Below are positions 52,305 through 61,510 of a stretch of DNA of 64,000 nucleotides, in pieces. Each line of letters begins with the position of its first letter. The first letter of the stretch is position 1. Source of the DNA: Microbacterium flavescens. GTDB taxonomy: Bacteria; Actinomycetota; Actinomycetes; Actinomycetales; Microbacteriaceae. The DNA is taken from the NCBI RefSeq assembly GCF_018588945.1, contig NZ_JAFIWA010000005.1, forward strand, positions 248,001-312,000, read 5' to 3'. The notes beneath the pieces were generated by a model, which saw nothing but the letters and a program-made list of their open reading frames with translations, did no database searches and was not told where the DNA came from. Both the position numbers and the translations under genes were made by a program.

Positions 52305-52997
52305 TCAGAAGAACACGAGGCCGGCCAGATAGCTCACGGCCATGGTGCCGAGGCCGACGATGAGGCTGCGGCCCAGCATGCGGAAGGCGGACAGGCGGCC
52401 CAGACCCGCCGCGACCAGCGACGTGAGGGTGAGCGAGACGACGACGGCGATCAGAATCGCCCACGCCTCGATCGCCACCGGTGCGACGTAGGTCATCACG
52501 ACGGGAATGGCGGCGCCGATCATGAACGCCACAGTCGCCTCGATCCCTGCCCACCACGGAGCGGCACGCGGCGTGATCTCCTCGAGGCCGTACTCGGAAT
52601 CGAGGTGGGCGGCGACGGGGTCGCGGGCCATCAGCTGCCGCGCGACCTCGCCGGCGAGCACAGGGTCGAGCCCCCGTTCGCGCCAGTGCTCCGTGAGCTC
52701 CGCGAGCTCTCCCTCGGGGTCGCGGGCGAGCTCCTCGGCCTCCTGCTGGGCGAGCTCCAGCTCCGACTCGCGCTCCGCCGCGATCTCCGCCCATTTCACT
52801 CCGCCCGCGCTCAACCCGCCCGCGAGCATCGTGGCGGTGGCGGCGAACAGGAGCAGGCGGTCGCCCGCCCCGGCACCGGCGAAGCCGAGCAGCAGACCGG
52901 CGGTCGCGATGATGCCGTCGTTCGCATCGATGGCCCACGACGAGTCCCGCACGCGCGCGCGGAAGCGAGCCCACAGCGACGCGGCATCGTCGGCCAT
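52305..52997 (-). CDS. VIT1/CCC1 family Fe/Mn transporter
   Basis: A 230-aa protein with five membrane helices: WAIDANDGIIATAGLLLGFAG at the N-terminus (helix 1 with family Asp), a cytoplasmic Glu-rich helical domain (about 75-145, many Glu for metal binding) and three C-terminal helices. VIT/CCC1 proteins export Fe2+ or Mn2+. The strong GAGGAGG site 6 nt before the ATG fixes the start. Converging with mntR, it completes a manganese import/sensing/export module. Confidence 0.9.
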   Translation of the reverse strand: MADDAASLWARFRARVRDSSWAIDANDGIIATAGLLLGFAGAGAGDRLLLFAATATMLAGGLSAGGVKWAEIAAERESELELAQQEAEELARDPEGELAELTEHWRERGLDPVLAGEVARQLMARDPVAAHLDSEYGLEEITPRAAPWWAGIEATVAFMIGAAIPVVMTYVAPVAIEAWAILIAVVVSLTLTSLVAAGLGRLSAFRMLGRSLIVGLGTMAVSYLAGLVFF

Positions 52998-53084
52998 GCG
53001 ACCTCCTCGAGGGAAGTCTGCCAGGCGCGCGTCTGCGGTCGTCAGGCTGCGCCGAGGAACGCGTGAGGCTGCGCCCGCGTGCAT

Positions 53085-54047
53085 TCAGGCCGCGGCGACC
53101 TTCTCGAAGGGCCAGCGCACGCCGGTCGACTCTTCGGCCGCGCGCCACAGTCGCGCCGCGACATCGGGATCACGCGTGATGCGCGACGCGCGCTGCCGCC
53201 GGGGCTCGCCGCGCGCGATCGTGCGCGGACCCCAGAACTCGCCGCCTTCGACCTCGGGATCGATCAGAGCGCGCACGAGCGACCAGGCGCCGTGCTCCTT
53301 GGACTGGGTGATGGCCGCCTGGAGGTTGTCGGCGAAGCGCGTTCCCTTGGTGGGCGCGTTGACGCCCGCGATGCCCGGCGTGCGACCGCTCGTCGAGTAG
53401 CCGGGATGCGCGACGACGCTCTCGACCGGCACTCCTGCGGCCCGCAGGCGCCGGTCGGCTTCGAAGCCGAGCGCGCTGGTCGCGATCTTCGACTGCACGT
53501 ACGCGCGCCACGCCGTGTAGCCCTCGGCGAGCTGCGGATCTACGGGGTCGTAGGGCGTGAGCGACGTCGACATGCTGCCCACCCACACCATGCGTCCCGA
53601 CCTCTCGGCGAGTGGCCGGAGCAGCTCCCCGGCGAGCGCGAAGTGACCCAGTGCTGCGGTCGCGAAGACGACCTCGTGCCCGTCGACCGTCGTCTCGCGC
53701 TCCTTCGGCGGATGCACGATGCCCGCGTTGAGCAGGACGCCGTCGAGGCCCCCCTTGCCGCGTACGCTCGCGGCGGCCGAGCGGACCGACCCGAGGTTGC
53801 TCGTGTCGAGCACGAGCGTCTCGGTGGCGTCGGGAGAGGCATCCGGAACCCTCCGCCGCACCGCAGCGCGCGCGGCGGCGAGACGATTCGGGTGCCGGCC
53901 GGTCATGTACACGCGGGCGCCGGCCCGGATGAGCTGCTCGGACGCGAAGTAGCCGAGCCCGGCGTTGGAGCCGGTCACGAGATACGCACGACCGGTCAGG
54001 TCGGGCAGGTGGCGGGGATCCCACGTCGTGCGCACGACTTCGACCAT
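53085..54047 (-). CDS. Short-chain dehydrogenase/reductase (retinol-dehydrogenase-like)
   Basis: A 320-aa SDR. Cofactor motif LVTGSNAGLGYF (TGxxxGxG, about 25-32), NAG in LLNAGIVHPP, the catalytic Ser in WVGSMSTSL and YxxxK in AYVQSKIA, although Tyr is followed by VQSK. The length and C-terminal tail are as in actinobacterial retinol-dehydrogenase-type SDRs. Substrate unknown. Divergent from the HAD hydrolase gene over 27 bp. Confidence 0.85.
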   Translation of the reverse strand: MVEVVRTTWDPRHLPDLTGRAYLVTGSNAGLGYFASEQLIRAGARVYMTGRHPNRLAAARAAVRRRVPDASPDATETLVLDTSNLGSVRSAAASVRGKGGLDGVLLNAGIVHPPKERETTVDGHEVVFATAALGHFALAGELLRPLAERSGRMVWVGSMSTSLTPYDPVDPQLAEGYTAWRAYVQSKIATSALGFEADRRLRAAGVPVESVVAHPGYSTSGRTPGIAGVNAPTKGTRFADNLQAAITQSKEHGAWSLVRALIDPEVEGGEFWGPRTIARGEPRRQRASRITRDPDVAARLWRAAEESTGVRWPFEKVAAA

Positions 54048-54074
54048 AACCCCCGCGACGCCTAGGCTGGGCGC

Positions 54075-54884
54075 ATGCGGACCCGTGCCGAGATCGAATG
54101 CTGGCTGACCGACATGGACGGGGTCCTGGTCCACGAGAACACCCCGATTCCGGGAGCGTCACAGCTGCTCCAGCAGTGGCGCGACACCGGCACCCCGTTC
54201 CTCGTGCTGACGAACAACTCGATCTTCACGCCGCGCGACCTGAGCGCGCGTCTGCGGGCGTCCGGCCTCCTCGTGCCGGAGGAGTCGATCTGGACCTCGG
54301 CGCTCGCGACGGCCGACTTCCTGCGCAGTCAGATGCCCGGCGGCACCGCCTTCGTCATCGGCGAGGCAGGGCTCACCACCGCCCTCCACGAGGCCGGGTT
54401 CATCATGACCGAGACCGACCCCGACTACGTGGTCGTCGGCGAGACGCGCAACTACTCCTTCGAGGCGATCACCAAGGCGATCCGCTTCATCGGCGCCGGC
54501 GCCCGGTTCATCGCGACCAACCCCGACGCGACCGGTCCCTCGACCGACGGCCTGCTGCCGGCGACCGGCGCCATCTCGGCTCTCATCACGAAGGCGACCG
54601 GCATGGAGCCGTATGTCGTGGGAAAGCCCAACCCGATGATGTTCCGCTCCGCGATGAACCGCCTGGGCGCACACTCCGAGAACACCGGCATGATCGGCGA
54701 CCGGATGGACACCGACGTCGTCGCGGGCATCGAGGCGGGCCTGCACACCGTGCTCGTGCTGACGGGCATCAGCGATCCCGCTGAGATCCAGCGGTACCCC
54801 TTCCGGCCCGACGAGGTGCTCGACTCGGTCGCCGACCTGCTCGCCGAGCACCCGATCGAGACCGAAGAGGCCGACATCCTCTGA
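54075..54884 (+). CDS. nagD: HAD-IIA family hydrolase (NagD-like)
   Basis: A 269-aa phosphatase. DMDGVLVHENTPIPGA (motif I, two Asp), VLTNNS (motif II), KPNPMMF with Lys (motif III) and GDRMDTDVVAGIEAG (motif IV) are all visible. NagD-type enzymes dephosphorylate nucleotides or sugar phosphates. TAGGCT 6 nt before the ATG (leaderless). The exact substrate is not decided. Confidence 0.92.
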   Translation: MRTRAEIECWLTDMDGVLVHENTPIPGASQLLQQWRDTGTPFLVLTNNSIFTPRDLSARLRASGLLVPEESIWTSALATADFLRSQMPGGTAFVIGEAGLTTALHEAGFIMTETDPDYVVVGETRNYSFEAITKAIRFIGAGARFIATNPDATGPSTDGLLPATGAISALITKATGMEPYVVGKPNPMMFRSAMNRLGAHSENTGMIGDRMDTDVVAGIEAGLHTVLVLTGISDPAEIQRYPFRPDEVLDSVADLLAEHPIETEEADIL

Positions 54885-54936
54885 GCGAGCCCTGACGCGG
54901 ACACGCGACGTCCGGGTCTCCCGGTAGGGTCGCCGC

Positions 54937-55512
54937 ATGGGTGCGCTCGACGACGGCGAGAAGGTGGAAGCAGCGGATGCCGCGACCTGGCGTGACTGGC
55001 TCGAGAAGAACCACCGCACGTCGAAGGGCGCGTGGCTCGTCCGCGCACGGCGCGACTCGGGTCTGACCTACGTCGAGTACGAGGACGCCATCCGGCAGGC
55101 GCTGTGCTTCGGCTGGATCGACGGCCCCGTGCGCACCTTCGACGAAGCCACCGGCGGCCTGTGGTTCGCGCCGCGCCGGCCATCGAGCGGCTGGGCCGCG
55201 ACGAACAAGGCTCGGCTGATCGAGCTCGAAGCGGCCGGGCTCATGACCGAGGCCGGCATCCGCGCCGTCGAGGTCGCCAAGAAGAACGGCGCCTGGACGG
55301 TGTTCGACAACGCCGAGGCGATGATCGAGCCCGACGATCTCGCCGCCGCCCTGGATGCCGATGCCGGCGCACGGGAGAAGTGGGACGCCTTCCCCCCGTC
55401 GGCTCGCAAGATGGGGATCGGCGCGGTCGATTCCGCGCGGCGGCCCGAGACCCGGGCCGCGCGCATCGAGAAGCTCGTGGCGGATGCCGCCGAGGGCAGG
55501 AGGCCACGATGA
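54937..55512 (+). CDS. YdeI/OmpD-associated family protein
   Basis: A 191-aa protein with the typical WRDWLEKNHRTSKGAWLV near the N-terminus, YEDAIRQALCFGWIDGP, FAPRRPSSGWAATNKARL and a C-terminal domain RKMGIGAVDSARRPETRAARIEKL. YdeI-family proteins were linked to stress or bacteriocin protection; the biochemical function is unknown. TAGGGT 6 nt before the ATG (leaderless). Followed by a coupled 37-aa membrane protein. Confidence 0.88.
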   Translation: MGALDDGEKVEAADAATWRDWLEKNHRTSKGAWLVRARRDSGLTYVEYEDAIRQALCFGWIDGPVRTFDEATGGLWFAPRRPSSGWAATNKARLIELEAAGLMTEAGIRAVEVAKKNGAWTVFDNAEAMIEPDDLAAALDADAGAREKWDAFPPSARKMGIGAVDSARRPETRAARIEKLVADAAEGRRPR

Positions 55513-55622
55513 CCGAGTTCGAGCAGAACCTTCTCTTCGCCGGCACGGCCATCGTGCTCGGCGGCACGCTCATCGTCTTCGTGTGGCAGTGGCTGCGGGG
55601 CCGCGGCCGCGACGACGACTGA
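55509..55622 (+). CDS. Small membrane protein, 37 aa
   Basis: A 37-residue protein: acidic start MTEFEQNLLF, one membrane helix (about 8-29) and the basic/acidic tail RGRGRDDD. ATG overlaps the YdeI-family stop by 4 nt (ATGA), a strong sign of a real coupled gene. No family recognised. Confidence 0.6.
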   Translation: MTEFEQNLLFAGTAIVLGGTLIVFVWQWLRGRGRDDD

Positions 55623-55623
55623 C

Positions 55624-56202
55624 CTACTGCGGCTCGAGCCCGAGGTCGTCGAGGTCGATCGCGGCCAGCCACTCGAGGCCCTCGGCCTCGACGGCCGCCT
55701 GCGCCCCGGTCTTGCGGTCGACGATCACGGCCACGGCGACGGGCTCGGCGCCCTCGCGGCGCAGCGCCTCGACGGCCTTCAGCGCCGACTGACCGGTGGT
55801 CGAGGTGTCTTCGAGCACCACGACGCGCTTGCCCGCTACGTCCGCTCCCTCCACCTGGCGGCCGCGACCGTGGTCCTTCGGCTCCTTGCGCACGACGAAG
55901 GCGTCGAGCGGCGTGTGGGTGCGGGCCGACTCGTGCATGACGGCGTTCGCGATCGGGTCGGCGCCGAGGGTGAGGCCGCCCACCGCGACGATGCCGTCGA
56001 TGCCGCGGATGAGATCGAGCATGATGCGCCCGATCGAGGGGGCGGCGCGGTGGTCGAGGGTGAGCTTGCGCATGTCGACGTAGTAGGTCGCCTTCTTGCC
56101 ACTCGAGAGCGTGAAGTCGCCGTGGAAGACCGCCTCGTCCTGGATCAGCGCGATCAGGTACTGGCGATCGGCTTCGAGCTCGGGCGTGGAGGCGACGGTC
56201 AT
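55624..56202 (-). CDS. pyrE: Orotate phosphoribosyltransferase
   Basis: A 192-aa protein with the PRPP-binding motif VVVLEDTSTTGQSALKAVE (about 129-147), FTLSSGKKATYYVDMRKL near the N-terminus (with Lys and Tyr of OPRT) and GGLTLGADPIANAV. It makes OMP in pyrimidine synthesis. TAGAAT 7 nt before the ATG (leaderless). Confidence 0.94.
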   Translation of the reverse strand: MTVASTPELEADRQYLIALIQDEAVFHGDFTLSSGKKATYYVDMRKLTLDHRAAPSIGRIMLDLIRGIDGIVAVGGLTLGADPIANAVMHESARTHTPLDAFVVRKEPKDHGRGRQVEGADVAGKRVVVLEDTSTTGQSALKAVEALRREGAEPVAVAVIVDRKTGAQAAVEAEGLEWLAAIDLDDLGLEPQ

Positions 56203-56235
56203 GGGGATGATTCTACGGATGCCCCGGCACGCAGA

Positions 56236-56265
56236 AGCGGGTGCGACCTGACGATCGCACCCGCT
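56236..56265 (-). terminator. Terminator of the trypsin-like protease gene
   Basis: Perfect 11-bp arms AGCGGGTGCGA (56236-56246) and 56255-56265, with an 8-nt loop, 13 nt beyond the protease stop. Confidence 0.7.
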
Positions 56266-56278
56266 CCCGTGACGCGGA

Positions 56279-57067
56279 TCAGTCGAGGAAGGTGTTCACC
56301 CAGTCGAGGTCGTCGGCGCGGTCGACGCGGTACACGCCGCCGGTGCCGGCACAGGTGCTGTTCTTGCCGAACGAGGTCACACCCGCGATGACGTTCGTCG
56401 AGCCCAGGAAGTTCGGCCCGCCGGAGTCGCCCGAACACGTGCCGCCGGTGTGGGCGTTGTTCGAGAGGATCATCGAGCCGTCACCGGTGTAGCCCGTGTT
56501 GATCGAGATGAGCTTCGGCGTCGAGACCATGCGCAGGCGGTCGGCCTGGTCCTTCCATGCGGCGGCGTCGGGGAAGCTCTTCTGCAGCCCGTAGCCGACG
56601 GCCGTGAAGGTCGCGTTCTTCTTGTTGGTCTTGAGGGCGTCGAGCTGGTTGAGCGTGGGCAGAGCGCCGTACTCGTCCAGGACGACCGGCTCGTCGAGCA
56701 CGACCACACCGAGGTCGTACAGGTAGAACGCGGCGTCGTCGTACTGCGGGTGCGCGTACGGCGTGCCGCTGACCTCGCCGGTCGTCGGATAGCCGTGGGC
56801 CGCGGCATCCCTCACATCGTCGTCGAACCACAGCTCGACGTGGTCGGCACCGAAGGTGCAGTGCCCGGCCGTGAGGTACACCGTGGGCGAGATCAGCGTG
56901 CCGCTGCAGCGCCACTGGGGCTCGCCGTCGATGAAGGCGACCATGAGGCCGACCTCGGGGTGTCCGTCTCCGTCCGGCACGCCATCGGTGATGGCCTGTG
57001 CCGGTGCGGCGCTGAGTCCGATGAGTGCCAATGCCGCAACGACTGCGGCGAGCGCTTTGTGGCGCAT
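56279..57067 (-). CDS. Secreted trypsin-like serine protease
   Basis: A 262-aa exported S1 protease. Signal peptide 1-25 (APAQA). The catalytic triad is His69 (LTAGHC), Asp118 (YLYDLGVVVL) and Ser215 (GDSGGP). Cys pairs around CSGTL, GHC, GTCSGDSGG and STCAGTG suggest disulphides. ATG at 57067 is eight bases after GAGAGG. Targets unknown. Confidence 0.92.
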   Translation of the reverse strand: MRHKALAAVVAALALIGLSAAPAQAITDGVPDGDGHPEVGLMVAFIDGEPQWRCSGTLISPTVYLTAGHCTFGADHVELWFDDDVRDAAAHGYPTTGEVSGTPYAHPQYDDAAFYLYDLGVVVLDEPVVLDEYGALPTLNQLDALKTNKKNATFTAVGYGLQKSFPDAAAWKDQADRLRMVSTPKLISINTGYTGDGSMILSNNAHTGGTCSGDSGGPNFLGSTNVIAGVTSFGKNSTCAGTGGVYRVDRADDLDWVNTFLD

Positions 57068-57197
57068 GCATACCCCTCTCCCTGGGTTTGTGCGTTGAGC
57101 ATGCCACCGTGGCACGACATTGACAAGGGTCGGCGATGCGACCGTCGGTCGCTCCGTGCGCCCACCGGCGTCCGCCACCCGTCCTAGGCTGGAGGTC

Positions 57198-58037
57198 ATG
57201 CGCTTGGCCACCTGGAACGTCAACTCGATCCGCGCCCGAGTCGATCGGATCGTCGACTTCGCGGTGCGGGAGCATCTCGACGTGCTCGCCATGCAGGAGA
57301 TCAAGTGCAAGGTCGAGCAGTTCCCGTTCGCGGCCTTCGAAGACGCCGGATTCCATGTCGCGGCGCACGGCTTCTCGCAGTGGAACGGCGTCGCGATCGC
57401 CAGTCGCGAGCCCCTCGAGAACGTGCGCACCGCGTTTCCGGGAATGCCCGGCTTCGAGAAGGGACACAACGGCCCGGATGCCCCGCAGGAGGCTCGGGCG
57501 ATGGGCGCGACGGTCGGCGGGGTCGAGGTCTGGAGCCTCTACATTCCCAACGGGCGCTCGCTCGGCGACCCCCACTACTTCTACAAGCTCGACTGGCTCG
57601 CGGCGCTCGAGCAGTACACGCGCGAGTCGCTGACCGCGAACCCCGATCTCGCGCTCGCCCTCGTCGGCGACTTCAACATCGCCCCGACCGACGCCGACAA
57701 CGGGGTGCCCCAGATCGTGCAGGGCTTCTCGACGCACGTCTCGCCGCCCGAGCGGGAGGCGTTCGCCGCCCTCCAAGCCGCCGGTGTCACCGACGTGGTC
57801 CGCCCGCTGGTGCCGACGGGCTTCACCTACTGGGACTACAAGCAGCTGCGCTTCCCGCGCAACGAGGGGATGCGGATCGACTTCATCCTCGGATCCCACG
57901 CCGTCGCCGACGCCGTCACCGGCGCCGCCATCCACCGCAACGAGCGCAAGGGCGAGGCGCCGAGCGATCACGTTCCCGTGGTCGTCGACCTCGATCTCGA
58001 GGGTCCCGACGACGACGACCGCCCGATGATCTTCTGA
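57198..58037 (+). CDS. xth: Exodeoxyribonuclease III
   Basis: A 279-aa enzyme of the EEP family. LATWNVNSIRAR at the N-terminus, Glu34 (AMQEIKC), GDFNIAPTDADN and SDHVPVVVDL give the metal and catalytic residues. It has 3'-5' exonuclease and AP-endonuclease activity. ATG 7 nt after TAGGCT; GGAGG lies between, so a short-leader start is equally possible. Confidence 0.95.
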   Translation: MRLATWNVNSIRARVDRIVDFAVREHLDVLAMQEIKCKVEQFPFAAFEDAGFHVAAHGFSQWNGVAIASREPLENVRTAFPGMPGFEKGHNGPDAPQEARAMGATVGGVEVWSLYIPNGRSLGDPHYFYKLDWLAALEQYTRESLTANPDLALALVGDFNIAPTDADNGVPQIVQGFSTHVSPPEREAFAALQAAGVTDVVRPLVPTGFTYWDYKQLRFPRNEGMRIDFILGSHAVADAVTGAAIHRNERKGEAPSDHVPVVVDLDLEGPDDDDRPMIF

Positions 58038-58114
58038 CGCGAGCGGGCACACCCGGCTCGAACCCCCGCTGTCAAGCACTGGGTCCAGGACCCTCCCGTC
58101 CCTAGCCTGGGCTC

Positions 58115-58840
58115 ATGGTGGTGAACGAGCTCTGGCTGGTCCGACACGGGGAGAGCATCGGCAACGTCGCGGCGACGCAGGCGGAGCTGGAGGGTCTCGA
58201 CAGGATCCCCCTCGACATCCGCGACGCCGACGTCCCGCTGTCCGACACGGGCCGCGAGCAGGCCGCTGCGCTCGGCGACTGGCTCGACACCCATCACGCG
58301 GCCATCGACACCTACTGGGTCTCGCCGTACGTCCGCGCACAGGAGACCCTGCGCATCGCCCTGGGCGAGCGTGCCACCGCGTCGCCGCCGACGCTGGACG
58401 AACGATTGCGCGACCGCGAGCTCGGCATCCTCGATCTGCTGACCCGCACCGGCGTCCAGCGGCTGCACCCGCAGGAGCGGGCGCGGCGGCTGCACCTCGG
58501 CAAGTTCTATCACCGGCCGCCCGGCGGCGAGTCGTGGGCCGACGTCGCCCTCCGGCTGCGCTCGTTCCTGCGCGACCGCCTGGACGGCCCGGGGGACGCG
58601 GCGATGCTGGTCGCGCACGACGCCGTCGTGATGCTCCTCCTCTACGTGCTCCTCCCCCTCCGCGAGGATCAGGTGCTCGACTTCGCCGCCGAGAACACGG
58701 TGCTCAACGCCTCGGTCACGCACCTCGTACGCCGCGATCCCGGCTGGGAGCTGATGGCCTTCGCCGACGTCGCGCACCTGCAGCGCGAGGGAGCCGCCGT
58801 CACTGTGCACCCGGGAAGCCCCGATGTCGAACCGGCCTGA
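58115..58840 (+). CDS. Histidine phosphatase family protein
   Basis: A 241-aa phosphoglycerate-mutase-like phosphatase. LVRHGES (His11 is the phospho-acceptor), SPYVRAQETLRIA and DERLRDRELGILD, then LVAHDAVVM (second His). It hydrolyses a phosphomonoester of unknown identity. TAGCCT 6 nt before the ATG (leaderless). The stop overlaps the next gene by 17 nt. Confidence 0.9.
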   Translation: MVVNELWLVRHGESIGNVAATQAELEGLDRIPLDIRDADVPLSDTGREQAAALGDWLDTHHAAIDTYWVSPYVRAQETLRIALGERATASPPTLDERLRDRELGILDLLTRTGVQRLHPQERARRLHLGKFYHRPPGGESWADVALRLRSFLRDRLDGPGDAAMLVAHDAVVMLLLYVLLPLREDQVLDFAAENTVLNASVTHLVRRDPGWELMAFADVAHLQREGAAVTVHPGSPDVEPA

Positions 58841-59672
58841 ACCCGTCGATCCCGAGCTGCTCCGGACGTGGAGTCTGCCGGATCCGGGCGACTCGAAGAA
58901 GGCGCGCGGCGACGTGGTCGTGGTCGGCGGATCGCGCGGCGCCCCGGGGGCGGCGCTGCTGGCGGGCGAGGCGGCGCTCCGCGTCGGGGCCGGTCGCGTA
59001 TCCCTCGCCGTTCCCGGATCGATCGACGCCCATGTCGGGGTGGCGCTGCCCGAAGCCGGGGTGTACGCGCTGCCCGAGAGTGCGGAAGACCCGTTCGAGG
59101 GAGGACTGCGCGACCGGGTCGGCAGCGCGGACGCCGTGCTCGTGGGTCCCGGCTTCGACGACCCGGACGAGGCCCGCGCGACCCTCCTGGCCGTCGCGTC
59201 CGCCGGTGCGATGCGACTCGTGCTCGATGCGTACGCGCTCGGCGTGCTGCCCGACATCGAACGGGCGCTGCTCCCGCCGGAAGTGGTCCTGAGCCCGAAC
59301 AAGGACGAGCTCGGCATCCTGCTCGGGCGCGACGCAGGAGACGAGACCGCGGACGTGGCCGAGGTCGCCCGGCGGTTCGACGCCGTCGTCGCCTGCTACG
59401 GCACGGTGGCGCACCCGGACGGCCGCACGTGGCACGTCGACGAGGGCGGAGCCGGACTCGGCACGTCGGGCAGCGGCGATGTGCTCGCCGGCGCCATCGG
59501 CGGGTTCCTCGCCCGAGGGGCTCCGGTCGAGCGCGCCGCCGTCTGGGGCTCCTGGACCCACGCCCGCGCGGGCGCGCGCCTCGAGATCCGCGTCGGCCTG
59601 GGGTTCCTCGCACGGGATCTCGCCGCCGAACTCACCCCGACGCTCCGCGACGCGCTCGAGTCCGGCGGCTGA
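58824..59672 (+). CDS. nnrD: ADP-dependent NAD(P)H-hydrate dehydratase
   Basis: A 282-aa ribokinase-fold enzyme (YjeF C-terminal/NnrD). RGDVVVVGGSRGAPGAALLA, LSPNKDELGILLG, and the catalytic segment GTSGSGDVLAGAIGGFLARG (the Gly-Asp). It dehydrates S-NADHX, repairing damaged NAD(P)H. It starts 17 nt inside the phosphatase gene. No epimerase domain is fused. Confidence 0.93.
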   Translation: MSNRPEPVDPELLRTWSLPDPGDSKKARGDVVVVGGSRGAPGAALLAGEAALRVGAGRVSLAVPGSIDAHVGVALPEAGVYALPESAEDPFEGGLRDRVGSADAVLVGPGFDDPDEARATLLAVASAGAMRLVLDAYALGVLPDIERALLPPEVVLSPNKDELGILLGRDAGDETADVAEVARRFDAVVACYGTVAHPDGRTWHVDEGGAGLGTSGSGDVLAGAIGGFLARGAPVERAAVWGSWTHARAGARLEIRVGLGFLARDLAAELTPTLRDALESGG

Positions 59673-59678
59673 CCCTGA

Positions 59679-60245
59679 TCAGCTGTCGGGAGTCGGCGGA
59701 TGCGTGCAGCCCGCAGGCGGGTAGTTGCCGCTGAGCTGGAAGTCCCAGCACGTCAGGAAGTGCTCCTGATTGAGGCCGAGGACGAACGAGATGACCGCGA
59801 TCCCCAGCACGACGCCGGCGATGAGCCACTTGGTGCCCCGGCTCGTCTCGTGGGCGAAGTCGGGGAATGCGACGCGCACCAGCACCCAGAGCGTGAAGGG
59901 GATGCCGATCAGGACGGCCAGGATCGCGACGACATCGACGATCGCCACCAGCAGATCTGTCTCGTTGTCGGAGACGACGAAGGTGAGCAGCAGCCATACC
60001 GACGGCAGGAGGAGGAGGAAGGCGCGCACGAGCTTGCCCCCGACCGGCTTGCGCTCGACCAGCACGAACACGAACGCCGCCGTCGATGCGGCCCACACCG
60101 CGAGGATGTCGTCGAAGAAGATCTCGCCGTAGACGCCGAGAGTGAATGCCGGCCACCAGGCGATCACGGCCATGCCGACCATCACGACCCCGATGGGCAC
60201 GTCGCGCCGACGGCGTGCGGTCACGGCTCCGCGGGTCTCGCTCAC
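59679..60245 (-). CDS. Integral membrane protein of unknown function
   Basis: A 188-aa protein with five hydrophobic segments (about 17-36, 44-61, 72-90, 99-124, 137-157) and a C-terminal segment with two Cys (TCWDFQ, AGCTHPP). No family is recognised. GTG at 60245 follows TAGCGT by 6 nt (leaderless). Confidence 0.72.
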   Translation of the reverse strand: MSETRGAVTARRRRDVPIGVVMVGMAVIAWWPAFTLGVYGEIFFDDILAVWAASTAAFVFVLVERKPVGGKLVRAFLLLLPSVWLLLTFVVSDNETDLLVAIVDVVAILAVLIGIPFTLWVLVRVAFPDFAHETSRGTKWLIAGVVLGIAVISFVLGLNQEHFLTCWDFQLSGNYPPAGCTHPPTPDS

Positions 60246-60324
60246 ATGCGAACGCTAGCGGGGGCGCGGCCGTGCCCTCGGTGGCACACGCCGAGTCGGC
60301 GAGGCGGCCGCGGCCACGCCCGGG

Positions 60325-61017
60325 TCAGGCGGCCAGCGCGGAATCGATGTGGAAGGTCGCGGCGAAGCGCTCCAGCAGCGTCGCGTCGCCCGAGACCACG
60401 GCCAGCACCTCGCGGTCGATGGCCTCGGCAGGCGTGAGCTCGCCGGAGATCAGCCGGCGGATGCCCGGGCCTGCCGCGAAGACGAGTTCGGCCTCACCGG
60501 CGGGAGCCCTCCCTCCGACGGGCGGAGCCGGCGGCGCCAGCTGGGCGATGCGCAGCTGCGCGCCGTCGACCTGCACGCGCAGCGCGACATCGACCACGTG
60601 CACCTCGTAATCAGCCGCGGGAAGGGTGGCCGCGGCATCCGCTCGGAATGCCGTGCGGAGCGCCATGGTGAGCGAGTCCGCCGTCACCACGTCCTCCGGA
60701 GCCGGGTCGCCCATCTGCGCGAAGCCCCACCGCCCGAGTGCGAGCACGACGGGCTCGAGCTGTCGTCCGTACGGGGTCAGCTCGTAGACCAGGCCGCAGT
60801 TCATGAGGGGCACGCGGCGCACCACACCGCCCTCCTGCAGCTCCTTGAGCCGCGTCGAGAGGATGTTGGTGGGGATCTTCGGCAGCCCCTGCTTGAGGTC
60901 GGTGTAGCGGCGCGGGCCGACGAGCAGATCGCGGACGATGAGCAGCGCCCACCGCTCGCCGATCAGCTCGACAGCCGTCGTGACCCCGCAGTACTGCCCG
61001 TAGCTGCGGGAGGCCAC
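60325..61017 (-). CDS. HxlR family transcriptional regulator with SCP2-like C-terminus
   Basis: A 230-aa protein. Residues 1-100 are the HxlR winged helix (YCGVTTAVELIGERWALLIV, then GPRRYTDLKQGLPKIPTNIL) with Cys10 as a possible redox or electrophile sensor. The C-terminal 100 residues resemble a sterol-carrier-protein-like domain seen in many actinobacterial HxlR proteins. The GTG at 61017 directly follows the VOC gene's stop (TAAGTG), and both are transcribed from a promoter with tandem HxlR-type sites at 61514-61547. Confidence 0.87.
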   Translation of the reverse strand: MASRSYGQYCGVTTAVELIGERWALLIVRDLLVGPRRYTDLKQGLPKIPTNILSTRLKELQEGGVVRRVPLMNCGLVYELTPYGRQLEPVVLALGRWGFAQMGDPAPEDVVTADSLTMALRTAFRADAAATLPAADYEVHVVDVALRVQVDGAQLRIAQLAPPAPPVGGRAPAGEAELVFAAGPGIRRLISGELTPAEAIDREVLAVVSGDATLLERFAATFHIDSALAA

Positions 61018-61455
61018 TTACGCCGGCGCCTGCTGGCTCGCGTAGGCGTCGGGACCCTGCTCGGCCGCCTGGGGCTCCATGAAGACGAACTCGATGCCGT
61101 TGCCGTCGGGGTCGTCGAGGTCACGGCTGTACATGAAGCCGTAGTCCTTCGGCTCGGTGGGCTCGGTGCCGCCGTTGGCCAGTCCCGCCTCGACGATCTG
61201 GTCGACGGCCTCGCGCGACTCGCGGCTGAGCGCGATCAGCACCTGCGCGTGGGTGGTCGGGTCGGCGAGCTTCTTGTCGGTGAACGTCGAGAAGTACTCC
61301 TTGGTGAGCACCATGAAGTAGACGTTGTCGTCCCACACGATGCACGCGGCGTTCTCGTCGGTGAACAGCGGATTGATGCCGGCGCCCAGCGACGTGTAGA
61401 AGGACTTGGCCCTCTCGAGGTCGCTCGTCGCGATGTTCACGAAGATGTGCGTCAT
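61018..61455 (-). CDS. VOC family (glyoxalase/bleomycin-resistance) protein
   Basis: A 145-aa protein with two VOC repeats: IFVNIATSDLERAKSFYTSLG and GFMYSRDLDDPDGNGIEFVFMEP at the end (Glu as metal ligand). Similar proteins are a lactoylglutathione-lyase-like subgroup without known substrate. AGGAG is seven bases before the ATG at 61455. First gene of a two-gene unit with hxlR. Confidence 0.88.
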   Translation of the reverse strand: MTHIFVNIATSDLERAKSFYTSLGAGINPLFTDENAACIVWDDNVYFMVLTKEYFSTFTDKKLADPTTHAQVLIALSRESREAVDQIVEAGLANGGTEPTEPKDYGFMYSRDLDDPDGNGIEFVFMEPQAAEQGPDAYASQQAPA

Positions 61456-61510
61456 TGCCCTGCTCCTTGCCGGTCGTTGCCTGCCGGAGGTCTTCCCCGG
61501 CGATGCGTTG

